Below are positions 36,070 through 45,026 of a stretch of DNA of 64,000 bases, one piece after another. The stretch spans positions 1 through 64,000 of the forward strand of contig JAKSDA010000601.1 of NCBI GenBank assembly GCA_022360315.1, read 5' to 3'. The translations under genes were made by a program, and so were the position numbers. Below the pieces are notes generated by a model, which did no database searches, was not told where the DNA came from, and saw only the letters and a program-made list of their open reading frames with translations. Position 1 is the stretch's first letter, and every line of letters starts with the position of its first letter. The stretch is from Pseudomonadota bacterium (GTDB taxonomy: Bacteria; Myxococcota_A; Polyangia; Haliangiales; Haliangiaceae).

Positions 36070-36906
36070 TCATGCCAGCGCGCGCCGCGCAAAGTAGATA
36101 GCGAATACCAGGACCGCGCAGGAAAAGCCCACGATGGTGAGCAGAGCGGATCTGCGGCCGCGCCAGCCGTGGGTCGTGCGGGTCACGATGAGCGCAGCAA
36201 ACGACAGCCAGGTCACGATGGCGAGCGAATATTCGGGGCGATCGAAGCCGCTGGCTCGCTGCGACACCCAGATGACGCCCAGCATGAGCGCCACGGTAAA
36301 GATGGGAAAACCGGCCAGAACCAGACGGTGGCACAGGAGATCGAGGCTTTCAAGGGCGACCCCGCGGCGGAACAGGATGCCGTCGAATCGCTTGCGCTTG
36401 AGGTTGCGATTCTCGAGCAGATAGATCGCGGCCAGGGCTGTGGCCAGAGCAAAGATGGCGACTCCCAGGGTGGCCAGAGAGATGTGGATCCGGCCGAGCA
36501 AGGTGAGGCCGGGCAAGGCCTCGCCCGACGGTGAGAGCCTGGCTGCAGCCAGAACCGCCAGCCCGACTGGCGCCACGAACGCGCCCAGGAGCTGCAGCGA
36601 ATACTTGAGGGTGGCCAGGAGATATCCGCCGACCAGGAGCCAGGACAGAAAGCCAAGGGCCTCGCGGACCGATGTTCCGGGGTGGACGTTCTCGACTCCG
36701 CGCCATCCGATCTCGACCCCGTGGGCGACAAACGCCAGGACAAGCGTAATTCGTGCAATCTGCGCGACGCCCTCGCGCGAGCTGGCAAACACACAGCCAT
36801 AGATCACACAGGCGACAAGATAAAGCACGACAGTGACGTAGAACGCAGGCGATACGCCAGTATCGTGGACAGCCGATACGGTCGCCATGGTTGATCCTGG
36901 GTCCAT
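36070..36906 (-). CDS. HemX/CcsA-like cytochrome c assembly membrane protein
   Basis: A 278-residue protein with eight or so membrane helices, of the CcsA/HemX family that handles heme at the membrane. Recognisable are the HISLATLGVAIFALATALAAIYL helix region and the conserved heme-ligating histidines around GVEIGWRG and TTHGWRGRR, although the tryptophan-rich WWD loop of true CcsA is not obvious, which favours HemX. Placed directly before hemA, as in many genomes where it modulates glutamyl-tRNA reductase levels. ATG 36906 follows GGGG closely; GTG 36912 and ATG 36888 (after AGGA) are alternatives. Confidence 0.85.
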   Translation of the reverse strand: MDPGSTMATVSAVHDTGVSPAFYVTVVLYLVACVIYGCVFASSREGVAQIARITLVLAFVAHGVEIGWRGVENVHPGTSVREALGFLSWLLVGGYLLATLKYSLQLLGAFVAPVGLAVLAAARLSPSGEALPGLTLLGRIHISLATLGVAIFALATALAAIYLLENRNLKRKRFDGILFRRGVALESLDLLCHRLVLAGFPIFTVALMLGVIWVSQRASGFDRPEYSLAIVTWLSFAALIVTRTTHGWRGRRSALLTIVGFSCAVLVFAIYFARRALA

Positions 36907-36908
36907 GA

Positions 36909-37253
36909 TCACCCCGACCGTCTCCCCTTGGGCTGGGCCGGGGCAGGAGATTTTTTCGCCGGCCGAGGATCGCCGACAAAGCCATTCTCCACGTCGTATG
37001 CGGTTTCCACATAAATGACCGAGATGGCCACGTGATCGGCACCCATGGCGGCGAGCTCTTTTTCGTCCTTCACCTTGCCGAGCAGATCGTGGGGATCGTC
37101 GTCTCCCCCTGCTACGCGGAGGAACCTGACCGCGGGGCGAATGGCGAACGAGCGGTCCAGTTCGACCAGGGTCATGACGTCACCCGCGATCTCCACCTTG
37201 TTCTCGGAGCTCCATGTGTCCATTCGGTCCTGGGAGATATAAAGGCGTGCCAT
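36909..37253 (-). CDS. Small protein leading the heme operon, unknown function
   Basis: A 114-residue soluble protein (MARLYISQDRMDTW). ATG 37253 follows GAGGG at good spacing; the frame is open for 63 further codons upstream, but these look non-coding. The core is a mixed alpha/beta pattern (VEIAGDVMTLVEL, PAVRFLRVAGGDDDP) followed by a Pro/Ala/Lys-rich tail. Its stop overlaps the start region of the HemX-like gene, so it is the first gene of a four-gene hem operon. No family recognised. The 229 bases upstream form the divergent promoter region shared with thioredoxin. Confidence 0.7.
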   Translation of the reverse strand: MARLYISQDRMDTWSSENKVEIAGDVMTLVELDRSFAIRPAVRFLRVAGGDDDPHDLLGKVKDEKELAAMGADHVAISVIYVETAYDVENGFVGDPRPAKKSPAPAQPKGRRSG

Positions 37254-37482
37254 TCTGCGCCCTCGCAGCCGTAACATATCATATTCGCAGAGGCAATCAC
37301 TGCTGCCCGGGGCCGACAACAGGGCCCGGCAACGACCCGGTCCGGGTCGCGACGGCAAATGTACTTGCGGGTGTTGCTCCAGGGCATTACATAACGGGGC
37401 GACTGTCACATCGCCTGCCAGCAAAACCAGGCAGGCAACCAACTTCTTCCAGAATCTTCCAAAATCGCTTCAGGAGTCATAA

Positions 37483-37812
37483 ATGGCCAGCGACAAAATA
37501 GTCACGATCACCGATGAAACCTTCCAATCCGAGGTCTTGGAGGCCGAGCTGCCCACCTTGGTGGACTTTTGGGCCGTGTGGTGCGGTCCATGCCGACAGG
37601 TTGCCCCTGTCGTGGACGCGCTCGCCGACGAATACGACGGCAAGCTCAAAGTGGCCAAAATGGACATCGACCATCACAAGGGCACCCCGCAGAAGTACGG
37701 CATCCGCTCGATTCCCACCCTGCTCCTGTTCAAGGGCGGCGAGGTGAAAGAAACCATCGTCGGCGCTCAGCCCCGCAGCAGGATCGAAGCCAAGCTCACC
37801 CCCCATCTCTGA
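37483..37812 (+). CDS. Thioredoxin
   Basis: A 109-residue cytoplasmic thioredoxin with the redox centre WCGPC (cysteines 34 and 37), the cis-proline in RSIPTLLLF and the usual C-terminal KGGE segment. Length and all core positions match the family. It reduces protein disulfides using thioredoxin reductase, which is not in the window. ATG 37483 follows AGGAG. It is divergent from the hem operon. Confidence 0.96.
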   Translation: MASDKIVTITDETFQSEVLEAELPTLVDFWAVWCGPCRQVAPVVDALADEYDGKLKVAKMDIDHHKGTPQKYGIRSIPTLLLFKGGEVKETIVGAQPRSRIEAKLTPHL

Positions 37813-37963
37813 GCACCGTTCCCCCGAATCGATCCCGGCGGTCGTTGCACATTGCTGGCCTCGGTCTGGCTCGGGTGATCTGCGCCATAGAGCAGCGCGT
37901 TGGGGAGTTCCCCCAGCTCGGCCAGGGCCAAGAGCAAGACAGACGTCCTGTACAATCCAGGCC

Positions 37964-38779
37964 ATGACGATCGCGCGGCCGACCAAGGCCATCATCGTTG
38001 CTGCGGGCCGCGGGCGGCGGCTCATGCCCTATACCGACCAGATGCCCAAGTGTCTGGTTCCGATCGCCGGCCGGGCCATTCTGCAATGGCAGCTCGACGC
38101 ATTTCGCGCCCGGGGCATCCGCGACATCGTCCTTGTCCGGGGCTATCTCGGCCACGTGCTGCAAGCCCGGGCCAGTGAGTTCGGCCCGGGTCTGCGTTTT
38201 GTCGACAATCCCGATTTTGCCACCAACAACATCCTTCAGTCGCTGTTTTGCGCCGCCAGCGAGATCGCCGGACCGCTCCTCATCAGCTACGGTGACATTG
38301 TGTTCACCAGAGACGTGGTCGGCGCCGTACTCGACGCGCCCGGCGACATCTGCCTGACCATCGACCGCGACTTTGCCGACATCTACCGGGGCCGCACCGA
38401 GCATCCTCTCAGCGAAGCCGAGGTCGCCGATCTCGACCCGGCCGGCCGGGTCGTGCGGGTCGGCAAGCGGGCCCTGCCACCGGAAAAAGCCTGGGGCGAG
38501 TTCATCGGTCTGGCAAAGTTTTCTGCCCGGGGCACGAGCTGGCTCGACCAGGCCTGGCGTGAGCTGACCGAGCGATACCGGGGACGCGAGGTCGAGCCGT
38601 TCGAGCGGGCGCCCGCATTTCGCGACGCCTATCTCACCGACATGCTGCAGTATCTCATCCGCTCGGGACGGCCGATCACGCCGGTCGCGATCCGCGGCTC
38701 ATGGCGCGAGATCGACACCGTCCAGGACCTCGAACGGGCGCGCGCTCTGTTAGGATCCGGGATGGAGGCATGGAAATGA
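37964..38779 (+). CDS. Sugar/choline-phosphate nucleotidyltransferase
   Basis: A 271-residue nucleotidyltransferase with the GT-A-like Rossmann fold. The nucleotide-binding motif AAGRGRRLMPYT and the following lysine in PKCLVPIAGR are intact, as are the NNILQSLFCA and SYGDIVF segments carrying the metal-binding aspartate. The pattern is closer to LicC/phosphocholine cytidylyltransferase-like enzymes than to glucose-1-phosphate transferases. It probably activates a phosphorylated small molecule for envelope glycoconjugates. The stop overlaps the ATG of the next lipoprotein gene. Confidence 0.88.
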   Translation: MTIARPTKAIIVAAGRGRRLMPYTDQMPKCLVPIAGRAILQWQLDAFRARGIRDIVLVRGYLGHVLQARASEFGPGLRFVDNPDFATNNILQSLFCAASEIAGPLLISYGDIVFTRDVVGAVLDAPGDICLTIDRDFADIYRGRTEHPLSEAEVADLDPAGRVVRVGKRALPPEKAWGEFIGLAKFSARGTSWLDQAWRELTERYRGREVEPFERAPAFRDAYLTDMLQYLIRSGRPITPVAIRGSWREIDTVQDLERARALLGSGMEAWK

Positions 38780-39150
38780 TTCAGCCACACAGCCGGATGG
38801 CCGGCTCTTCGATCAGACTCGGCGCGGTCGTCAGCTCCCTTTGCGCGGCCGGACTGTTCTTCACCGCAGCCTGCGACAAGCCCAAAGAAGACGACTGCAA
38901 GCTGGCGCTCAACAACATCCGAAAGCTCTACGGAACCGAAACCGATGATGTCGGCGCCGATATGTCGGCAATGATCCGCACCTGCCGGGGCAGCGCCAGC
39001 CCCGAGTCGGTCCGTTGCTTCATCGATGCCAAAAAGAAGGAAGACCTGCAGAAGTGCGAAGGTGACACCTTTGCCAAGCTCTTTGCCGGTGATGAGGGCG
39101 GTGGCGACGAGAAGGTCAAAAAAGAAGAGCCGGAGAAAAAGGACCCCTAG
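38776..39150 (+). CDS. Small predicted lipoprotein
   Basis: A 124-residue protein with an export signal whose hydrophobic core ends in TAAC, a usable lipobox. The mature part has five cysteines after the lipid-anchor residue (DDCKLAL, RTCRGS, VRCFIDA, QKCEGD among them), likely paired in disulfides, and a lysine/glutamate-rich tail. ATG 38776 is chosen because GGAGG sits seven bases before it and it overlaps the previous stop as ATGA; ATG 38770 would leave no spacing. Function unknown. Confidence 0.75.
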   Translation: MIQPHSRMAGSSIRLGAVVSSLCAAGLFFTAACDKPKEDDCKLALNNIRKLYGTETDDVGADMSAMIRTCRGSASPESVRCFIDAKKKEDLQKCEGDTFAKLFAGDEGGGDEKVKKEEPEKKDP

Positions 39151-39180
39151 CGGCGTTCGGAAAAAATCCCGAACGCCGCT
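39149..39180 (+). terminator. Perfect 12-bp hairpin at a stop codon
   Basis: AGCGGCGTTCGG (39149-39160) pairs without mismatch with CCGAACGCCGCT (39169-39180) around an A-rich 8-base loop. The stem begins inside the stop codon of the lipoprotein gene. There is no clear downstream T-run, but stem strength and location make transcription termination or 3' end protection the likeliest role. The region after it (to 39442) contains no gene. Confidence 0.7.
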
Positions 39181-39442
39181 ACCATTATTGGGCAAAGCCG
39201 TCCGGCCGACTCCCGCCGGGCGCCCCATGTGGCCGAAATCGGCTGATCGCCGCTCCCGGCCAGGGCGCACGCAGATTGGGCAAAAACAATTTCCCCACTG
39301 CTGCTGGTCCGGGCCAGGGGTACTAGCCCGTGATCGGGCAGATTTTTCGGGGAAACGGCACTCAGCCCGGGACCGAACACATCCGGGCTTGGCCCGGCAG
39401 AACCAGGTCGGTACACTGCACAGCACTACCTGCGAAACGTCT

Positions 39443-40108
39443 ATGCCATCCCGCGACCGAGACGACCCCAAGCTCAGTTTTTCCGAACTCGACAAACGGC
39501 GTCGTGAGCGCAAATACAGCAGCTCACCGGGCAGCGACGGGCGAGGCCATTCCGCGTCGAGTCAAGCGCAAAAATCGTATCGCAAGGCCCTCGAACAGGC
39601 GTTTGATTCCGGCCGTCTGGCCGAGTTCGCAGCCACATTGCAGCGCGGTCGCGAAAGCGCGATCACCGGCAGGGTGAGCGGCGACAAAACCGGCAAGGCG
39701 GCTGCTCCCAGCAGTCCGGACGCAACCGATCGCCCGGCGGACAGCACCGCGTCGCCCGCCGCAGCACAGCCAACACAACCAAAGCCAAAAAAAAACCCAT
39801 CTGCCGAACGGCGCAAGATGGCCAAAACCATTCTCAAGGCAGCCGCGCCAGACGACATCGCCCGGGCTGTGAACCGGTATGTCGATCGGTACCAAGAACT
39901 GCCGCTCGACTACGAGATCCTCGAAAAAGCGCTCAGCCATCCACAGGGCCAGGCAGTGCTCCACGCTCTGCAAAAACTCCAGGACTGCCTCAAACATGGC
40001 AAGCCGCGACGCGTGCGCAGCCTGTCCATCCAGCTCTCCATTATCGAGGACAACCACGACAATGTCGAAGTCCGCGACCTGGCTGCTCGCATCCGGAGCG
40101 CGCTGTGA
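39443..40108 (+). CDS. Charged cytoplasmic protein of unknown function
   Basis: A 221-residue soluble protein. The N-terminus (FSELDKRRRERK) recalls a short conserved motif found in deltaproteobacterial hypothetical proteins, the middle is disordered and rich in P, A and S, and the C-terminal ~95 residues are helical (AERRKMAKTILKAAAPDDIA, YEILEKALSHP, LHALQKLQDCL). ATG 39443 has no strong ribosome binding site; the longer frame upstream is low-complexity and contains the hairpin, so is excluded. The next gene begins eight bases after the stop. Confidence 0.7.
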   Translation: MPSRDRDDPKLSFSELDKRRRERKYSSSPGSDGRGHSASSQAQKSYRKALEQAFDSGRLAEFAATLQRGRESAITGRVSGDKTGKAAAPSSPDATDRPADSTASPAAAQPTQPKPKKNPSAERRKMAKTILKAAAPDDIARAVNRYVDRYQELPLDYEILEKALSHPQGQAVLHALQKLQDCLKHGKPRRVRSLSIQLSIIEDNHDNVEVRDLAARIRSAL

Positions 40109-40115
40109 GCGCTGG

Positions 40116-41312
40116 ATGACTCCTCATCGGCCAACCCTCTGTGCGGTCTGCACGACTTCTTGGCTCGCCCTGACACTCGGCACTGTCGCCAGTTCCCCGG
40201 CACAATCCCGGCCCGACCTGCCGGACCCAGCCCCGGTGGCCGCCGCAGTGTCGAGTCAAAATAGCACGTCATTGACATTTATTGGACCATCAGGCCAGGT
40301 GTACATACACGAGGGGCAATGGAATGGCTCGCTGGCACCGGCGGACGATCGAACGCCTGATCGCCGCCCGGCCGCTCCGCGCCGTGACGAGTCCGACCGA
40401 ATGGCCGACCGCCCGGACGATCGACGATCCGGCCGCTCGGTCGGTCGGCTCTGGCAGCGACAGATTCCAGGTGGTGTTGCCGCTGAAGTGATCGGTGCGG
40501 TGCGTACCCCTGAGGGTACGATTTTTGTTGCTGGACGTCGCACCCCGCTGTTTCGTCTGGACAGCGGAGTGTGGCACGCCAATCCTCTGCCCAACCGTGG
40601 TCGAACGATTTTTTCTGCGCCGGGCGGCGCGCCGGTTCTCGCTGTGGGCCGGCACATCTACGTATGGCAATCGGCGATGTGGCGCAGGCTGGCCAGCACC
40701 AGAACCCGCGTCACTGCTGTGTGGGCCGAGATCGACCGATCGGGTTACCGCGTAGTTGCCGCCACCGAGGCCGGCAAACTGATGCGGATCAGGGGAGGCT
40801 CGCGCCAGACCATCCGCCACCCCTTGCCGGTCGGCGATCAGGTCGTGGCACTGGTCGGTCGAGCGGGCAAAAAAACCTACGCCGTGGCCCGCAGTGGTGC
40901 CGTGTTGGAGCTGACTTCTGCTGCGGCCCGGCTTCTCGCCCTGCCGTCGCCTGCTGGCTTCAGAGTTCACGCTGCGACGGTGGACAGCGATGGTGGACTG
41001 TGGTTGACCGGACAACCACTGGCCGATCCCTCCCGGCTGGAGACAGCCGGGTCGGCATCCGCTGCCGAGTTAGTACTGGTCTACGGAAACCACAAGGTAC
41101 TCACTCCAATGGCTCGATTGACCGATATAGATTCACAAGATCGCATCACTGTTATTCATGTTATGGCTGATGGAGTGCTCGTTTTGGCTACAAAAAACGG
41201 TGAGGTTCGTCTCCGGTCTCGCGATGGTACCTGGCAAAATGGCAAGGTATCGAGCTGGCTGCCCCGGCCGGCCCCGAGTGGCGACATGGTGGGACCAGCC
41301 CGAACCAACTAG
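40116..41312 (+). CDS. Secreted beta-propeller-like protein
   Basis: A 398-residue precursor with a signal peptide (LALTLGTVASSPAQS), a Pro/Asp/Arg-rich disordered section (~residues 60-105) and then repeated four-stranded segments with the rhythm of a beta-propeller (GTIFVAGRRTPLFRLDSGVW, APVLAVGRHIYVWQ, KTYAVARSGAVLEL, GGLWLTGQP, GVLVLATKNGEVRL). No catalytic motif. Likely a periplasmic or surface ligand-binding protein. ATG 40116 is eight bases after the previous stop, suggesting co-transcription. Confidence 0.7.
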   Translation: MTPHRPTLCAVCTTSWLALTLGTVASSPAQSRPDLPDPAPVAAAVSSQNSTSLTFIGPSGQVYIHEGQWNGSLAPADDRTPDRRPAAPRRDESDRMADRPDDRRSGRSVGRLWQRQIPGGVAAEVIGAVRTPEGTIFVAGRRTPLFRLDSGVWHANPLPNRGRTIFSAPGGAPVLAVGRHIYVWQSAMWRRLASTRTRVTAVWAEIDRSGYRVVAATEAGKLMRIRGGSRQTIRHPLPVGDQVVALVGRAGKKTYAVARSGAVLELTSAAARLLALPSPAGFRVHAATVDSDGGLWLTGQPLADPSRLETAGSASAAELVLVYGNHKVLTPMARLTDIDSQDRITVIHVMADGVLVLATKNGEVRLRSRDGTWQNGKVSSWLPRPAPSGDMVGPARTN

Positions 41313-41359
41313 CTCGTTTGACACCCACAGCCCCCCATCTATAGGCTACCCAAAGACCC

Positions 41360-42187
41360 ATGGCCCCGCGTATCCTTGTCGCCGACGATGACGCCTGGAT
41401 CCTGCGCATGGTAACCACCATTCTCACCAAGCGCGGATACCAGGTGGACACGGCACAGGATGGCGAGCAGGCTTACGAACGGGCACTGGAACAGATCCCC
41501 GACCTTCTGATCACCGATGTGATGATGCCGAAGATGGACGGCTGGACCCTGGTACGAGCGCTGCGGTCGCGACCCGAGTTCACCTTCGTGCCAGTGATCT
41601 TTCTGACTGCCCTGTCCTCGGACGAGGATCGCATCCGCGGTTTTCGACTCGGCGCCGACGACTATTTGCCCAAGCCATTTCGTTTCGAGGAGCTCGATCT
41701 GCGGGTCGCCAAGACCATGCGGCGCCGTCAGGTGGTCGAAAAGGAGGCGCGCAGCCAAGTTTCGGGCCAACCGGACGAGGCCGGGGGCTCCGGTCAAGGC
41801 GAACCCGCCGCGCTGGCCGGCGATCTCAAGCAAATCGGCCTCTCGGTGCTCTTGACCCTGCTCGAGATGGAGCGCAAGAGCGGTATCCTCACGGTCAAGA
41901 ACTACGAACAGACAGCGCGGGTGTTTTTGCGCGACGGCCGGGTCGTGCGCGCCGTGACCGAGGGGGGGGCGGTTCGGCCGGTCAACGCCGAATGCGTGTA
42001 CTACCTGCTCAACTGGTCGTCGGGCCGATTCGAGTTCACCCAGTCGGTGTCTGAGGTCGAGGGCATGCCAGACGAGGTCGGCATTGCCACGACCCAGCTT
42101 TTGATGGAGGGTGCCAAGCGGATCGACGAGCTCAACGAAGCGGCCCGTCTTGCCCTGGAGTCGGGCTCTTCGGACGGCATAACCTAG
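41360..42187 (+). CDS. Response regulator with DUF4388 output domain
   Basis: A 275-residue protein. The receiver domain (~1-120) has the acidic pocket DDD at 9-11, the phosphorylation aspartate D53 (LLITDVMMPKMDG) and the conserved lysine in YLPKPF. After a linker, residues ~150-270 match DUF4388 (PATAN-type): LTLLEMERKSGILTV, GRVVRAVTEGG, YYLLNWSSGRFEF. Such regulators are common in myxobacteria and often act through protein contacts rather than DNA. No histidine kinase is adjacent. The following 118 bases include GCCCCGGC and a T-run at ~42196, a possible weak terminator. Confidence 0.93.
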   Translation: MAPRILVADDDAWILRMVTTILTKRGYQVDTAQDGEQAYERALEQIPDLLITDVMMPKMDGWTLVRALRSRPEFTFVPVIFLTALSSDEDRIRGFRLGADDYLPKPFRFEELDLRVAKTMRRRQVVEKEARSQVSGQPDEAGGSGQGEPAALAGDLKQIGLSVLLTLLEMERKSGILTVKNYEQTARVFLRDGRVVRAVTEGGAVRPVNAECVYYLLNWSSGRFEFTQSVSEVEGMPDEVGIATTQLLMEGAKRIDELNEAARLALESGSSDGIT

Positions 42188-42305
42188 CCCCGGCTTTTTT
42201 GTTGCTTTTCGCTTCGCCGCGCCCCACCCTCCGGGCAGCACAGATGGCCCGGTTGGGCTACCCACCATCCGCGACAGACGGACATGACCAGACGGAGATG
42301 AAACC

Positions 42306-43502
42306 ATGACCATTCGCAGCGTCGCCGACATGGCGATCGAAGGCAAACGGGTCTTTTTGCGCGTCGACCTAAATGTACCTCTGACCTCGGACACGGCGCA
42401 GCGCGGGGTTGCCGACGACGCGCGCATCCGCGCTGCTCTGCCCACCATCCAGCACTGCGTCGAGCGCGGGGCCCGGCTGATCGTGGGTTCCCACCTCGGA
42501 CGCCCCAAGGGAACGGTCAAGAGCGAGCTCTCGCTCGATCCAGTGGGCAGATATCTGGCTGAAAAGCTCGACCGCGAAGTGCTTCTCACCGACGAGCCGG
42601 TGGGAGATGGAGCGCGCAAAGTGGTCGGCGATCTTCGCGAGGGGCAGATCGCACTGCTCGAGAATCTGCGTTTTCACCCGGGCGAGGAGAAAAACGACGA
42701 GAACTTCGCCCGCATGCTGGCCTCCTATGCCGACGTCTATATCAACGATGCGTTCGGCACGGCGCACCGGGCCCACGCATCGACCGCCGGCATGGTACCG
42801 ATGGTGGCCGAACGCGGGGCCGGGTTTGTCATGGCCAGGGAGATCGAGTTTCTGTCGCGCTTGTTGGGCGAGGTCGAACGGCCCTACACCGCTGTTCTCG
42901 GCGGTGCCAAGGTAACCGACAAGATCGAGGTACTCGAGTCGTTGCTCGGCCGCGTCAACAGCATTCTCATCGGCGGGGCCATGGCCAATACATTCCTGGC
43001 CGCGCAGGGTCAGACCATGGGCAAGAGCAAAGTAGAGCACGAGAAGCTGGCCATGGCGCGCAATTTTCTGCGCAAGGCCAGCGACCGCAGGGTAGCGGTT
43101 CGCCTGCCGTCCGATGTCGTGGTGGCCCGCGAGTTTACTGCTGATTCGGGCAATGTGGTGCCGGTCGACGCGGTGAGCGAGCACGATATGGCGCTCGATA
43201 TAGGTCCCGACACCGCATCGGCCTACGGCGAGATGATCGCCGAGGCGCGCACCCTGTTTTGGAACGGCCCCATGGGCATGTTCGAGCGGGAGCCGTTTGC
43301 CGCTGGCACCCTTGCGGTGGCGCGAGCATTTGCCGAAAACCGCCGCGCCCTGACCGTGGTCGGGGGTGGCGACAGCGCGGCAGCTGCGGCGCAGATGGGC
43401 GTGGCCGAAAAAATGTCTCATGTATCGACCGGCGGGGGTGCTTCGCTGGAGTTCATCCAGGGGCGCACGCTGCCCGGTATCGCCGCCTTGCAGGCAGAAT
43501 GA
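42306..43502 (+). CDS. pgk: Phosphoglycerate kinase
   Basis: A 398-residue monomeric glycolytic enzyme that transfers phosphate from 1,3-bisphosphoglycerate to ADP. Signatures are intact: RVDLNVPL, SHLGRPKG, NDAFGTAHRAHAST, GGAKVTDKIEVLESLL, GPMGMFE and the nucleotide-binding GGGDSAAAAAQMG. Normal length. ATG 42306 follows GGAGATGAAACC. tpiA starts 14 bases after its stop, so the two glycolytic enzymes share a transcript. Confidence 0.98.
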   Translation: MTIRSVADMAIEGKRVFLRVDLNVPLTSDTAQRGVADDARIRAALPTIQHCVERGARLIVGSHLGRPKGTVKSELSLDPVGRYLAEKLDREVLLTDEPVGDGARKVVGDLREGQIALLENLRFHPGEEKNDENFARMLASYADVYINDAFGTAHRAHASTAGMVPMVAERGAGFVMAREIEFLSRLLGEVERPYTAVLGGAKVTDKIEVLESLLGRVNSILIGGAMANTFLAAQGQTMGKSKVEHEKLAMARNFLRKASDRRVAVRLPSDVVVAREFTADSGNVVPVDAVSEHDMALDIGPDTASAYGEMIAEARTLFWNGPMGMFEREPFAAGTLAVARAFAENRRALTVVGGGDSAAAAAQMGVAEKMSHVSTGGGASLEFIQGRTLPGIAALQAE

Positions 43503-43516
43503 CGAGGAGTCGACCC

Positions 43517-44290
43517 ATGGAAGCGAGAATCCCCATCATCGTCGGCAACTGGAAACTCAACAAAACCATCGCCGAGGCTCTGGCCCTGGTTACCGAGCTC
43601 AAAAACCAGCTCGCGTCGCTGCGCCGGGTGGACATCGGTGTGGCGCCGGTATTCACGGCGATTCATCCGGTGGTCAAACGGCTCGACGGCACCAACATCG
43701 GGGTTGCGGGCCAGGATTGTTACTGGCAGGACCGCGGCGCTTACACCGGTGAGGTCGCCGCATCCATGCTCGCCGATGCCGGCTGTCGCTACGCGATCAT
43801 CGGCCATTCGGAGCGCAGGCAATTGTTCGGCGAGACCGACGAGAACGTGGGCAAGAAAACCCGCGCTGCGCTCGATGCCGGTCTCACTCCGATCGTCTGC
43901 ATCGGCGAGACCGAAGCCGAGCGCGACAGCGGTGAAACATTCAACCGCATCGACGCCCAGCTGGCCGGCGCGCTCGACAGTATCGAGCCGCACGAAGTCG
44001 ACCGTGTGGTCCTGGCCTACGAACCAGTGTGGGCCATTGGCACCGGCCGTACGGCGTCGCCGGCTCAGGCCCAGGAGGTACACGAGCATATCCGCGGGCA
44101 GCTGCGCCAGCGGTTCGACCACGTAGCCGACAGTGTACGCATTCAGTACGGAGGCTCGGTCAAGCCTGCAAATGCGGAGAACTTAATGCGCCAACCGGAC
44201 ATTGATGGCGGTTTGATCGGCGGTGCCTCGCTCGCGGCGGCGGATTTCGTGGCCATCGTCAAAGCGGCTCATCTTGCCATGGGCAGCTAA
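43517..44290 (+). CDS. tpiA: Triosephosphate isomerase
   Basis: A 257-residue TIM-barrel enzyme interconverting dihydroxyacetone phosphate and glyceraldehyde-3-phosphate. Substrate lysine in GNWKLN, catalytic histidine in IIGHSERR and catalytic glutamate with loop 6 in AYEPVWAIGTG are all present, as is the phosphate-binding YGGSVKP. ATG 43517 (after GAGGAG) is the true start; a longer frame overlapping pgk is not coding. secG follows 21 bases later. Confidence 0.98.
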   Translation: MEARIPIIVGNWKLNKTIAEALALVTELKNQLASLRRVDIGVAPVFTAIHPVVKRLDGTNIGVAGQDCYWQDRGAYTGEVAASMLADAGCRYAIIGHSERRQLFGETDENVGKKTRAALDAGLTPIVCIGETEAERDSGETFNRIDAQLAGALDSIEPHEVDRVVLAYEPVWAIGTGRTASPAQAQEVHEHIRGQLRQRFDHVADSVRIQYGGSVKPANAENLMRQPDIDGGLIGGASLAAADFVAIVKAAHLAMGS

Positions 44291-44311
44291 ATGGGCTAGA
44301 AACCGCCAGAT

Positions 44312-45019
44312 ATGGTCACGTTGATCACTGTCATCCACGTCGTGGTGTGCATCTTTTTGATGGTTACCGTTCTGTTGCAATCGGGCAAGGGCGGCGGGAT
44401 GGGTGCGGCTTTTGGCGGCGGCGGCGGCACCACGCAGACAGTCTTCGGCGGCAGTGGAGCTGGCGGATTTCTTCGCAAAGTTACCGTCGTATCGGCTGTC
44501 GTCTTCATGCTCACGTCGATCACACTGGCCTATTTTGCCAGTGCTGCGGGCACCAACGCGCTCGAGCGCTTCAGCGCCCAGCAGCGCCGTGCCGCAGAAG
44601 CCAAGGCCGCGGCCGATGAAGAGGCGCGCAAGAGCGCTGAAGGCAGCACCAGCGAAGAGAATGCGGTAGACCAGGGCGCGGTCGACGAGGGCGCGGTAAA
44701 CGAGGGAGCGGTGAACGAGGGCTCGGTAGACGAGGGCACCGGAACCAGCTCCGGGGCGGACATGAGCACACCCGAGGGCGCGACCGGTGAGACCGGCGCA
44801 GCGCCGCCCGGGCAACAACCTGCCGGGGCTGCCGGCAGCCCGGCGTTGCCGGCCGGCAGCCCGGCCAAGCCGGCCGGCAACCCGGTCAAGCCTGCCAGCA
44901 GCCCGGCCCAGCCGGCCGGTAACCCGGCCCAGCCGGCCGGTAACCCGGCCCAGCCTGCCGACAGCTCCAAACCAGCTGGCAGCCCGGCCAAACCCGCCGA
45001 TGCACCGGCACCGCAGTGA
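44312..45019 (+). CDS. secG: SecG translocase subunit with long disordered tail
   Basis: A 235-residue protein whose first ~80 residues are a normal SecG: two membrane helices around the conserved cytosolic loop LLQSGKGGGMGAAFGGG. The remaining ~155 residues are an unusual extension, first acidic repeats (DEGAVNEGAVNEG), then Pro/Ala/Gly repeats (PAGNPAQ) encoded by near-identical 21-bp units at 44902, 44923 and 44944. SecG itself stimulates SecYEG-dependent export. Placement after tpiA is typical of bacteria. The stop is seven bases before dapF. Confidence 0.9.
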   Translation: MVTLITVIHVVVCIFLMVTVLLQSGKGGGMGAAFGGGGGTTQTVFGGSGAGGFLRKVTVVSAVVFMLTSITLAYFASAAGTNALERFSAQQRRAAEAKAAADEEARKSAEGSTSEENAVDQGAVDEGAVNEGAVNEGSVDEGTGTSSGADMSTPEGATGETGAAPPGQQPAGAAGSPALPAGSPAKPAGNPVKPASSPAQPAGNPAQPAGNPAQPADSSKPAGSPAKPADAPAPQ

Positions 45020-45026
45020 GCGAGTC

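Noticed and set aside
42369..43421. 350-codon minus-strand frame
   Set aside because: Antisense to pgk, whose sequence is diagnostic throughout.
44787..45026. 80-codon N-terminal extension of DapF
   Set aside because: It overlaps the secG repeats in another phase, and the family start is at ATG 45027.
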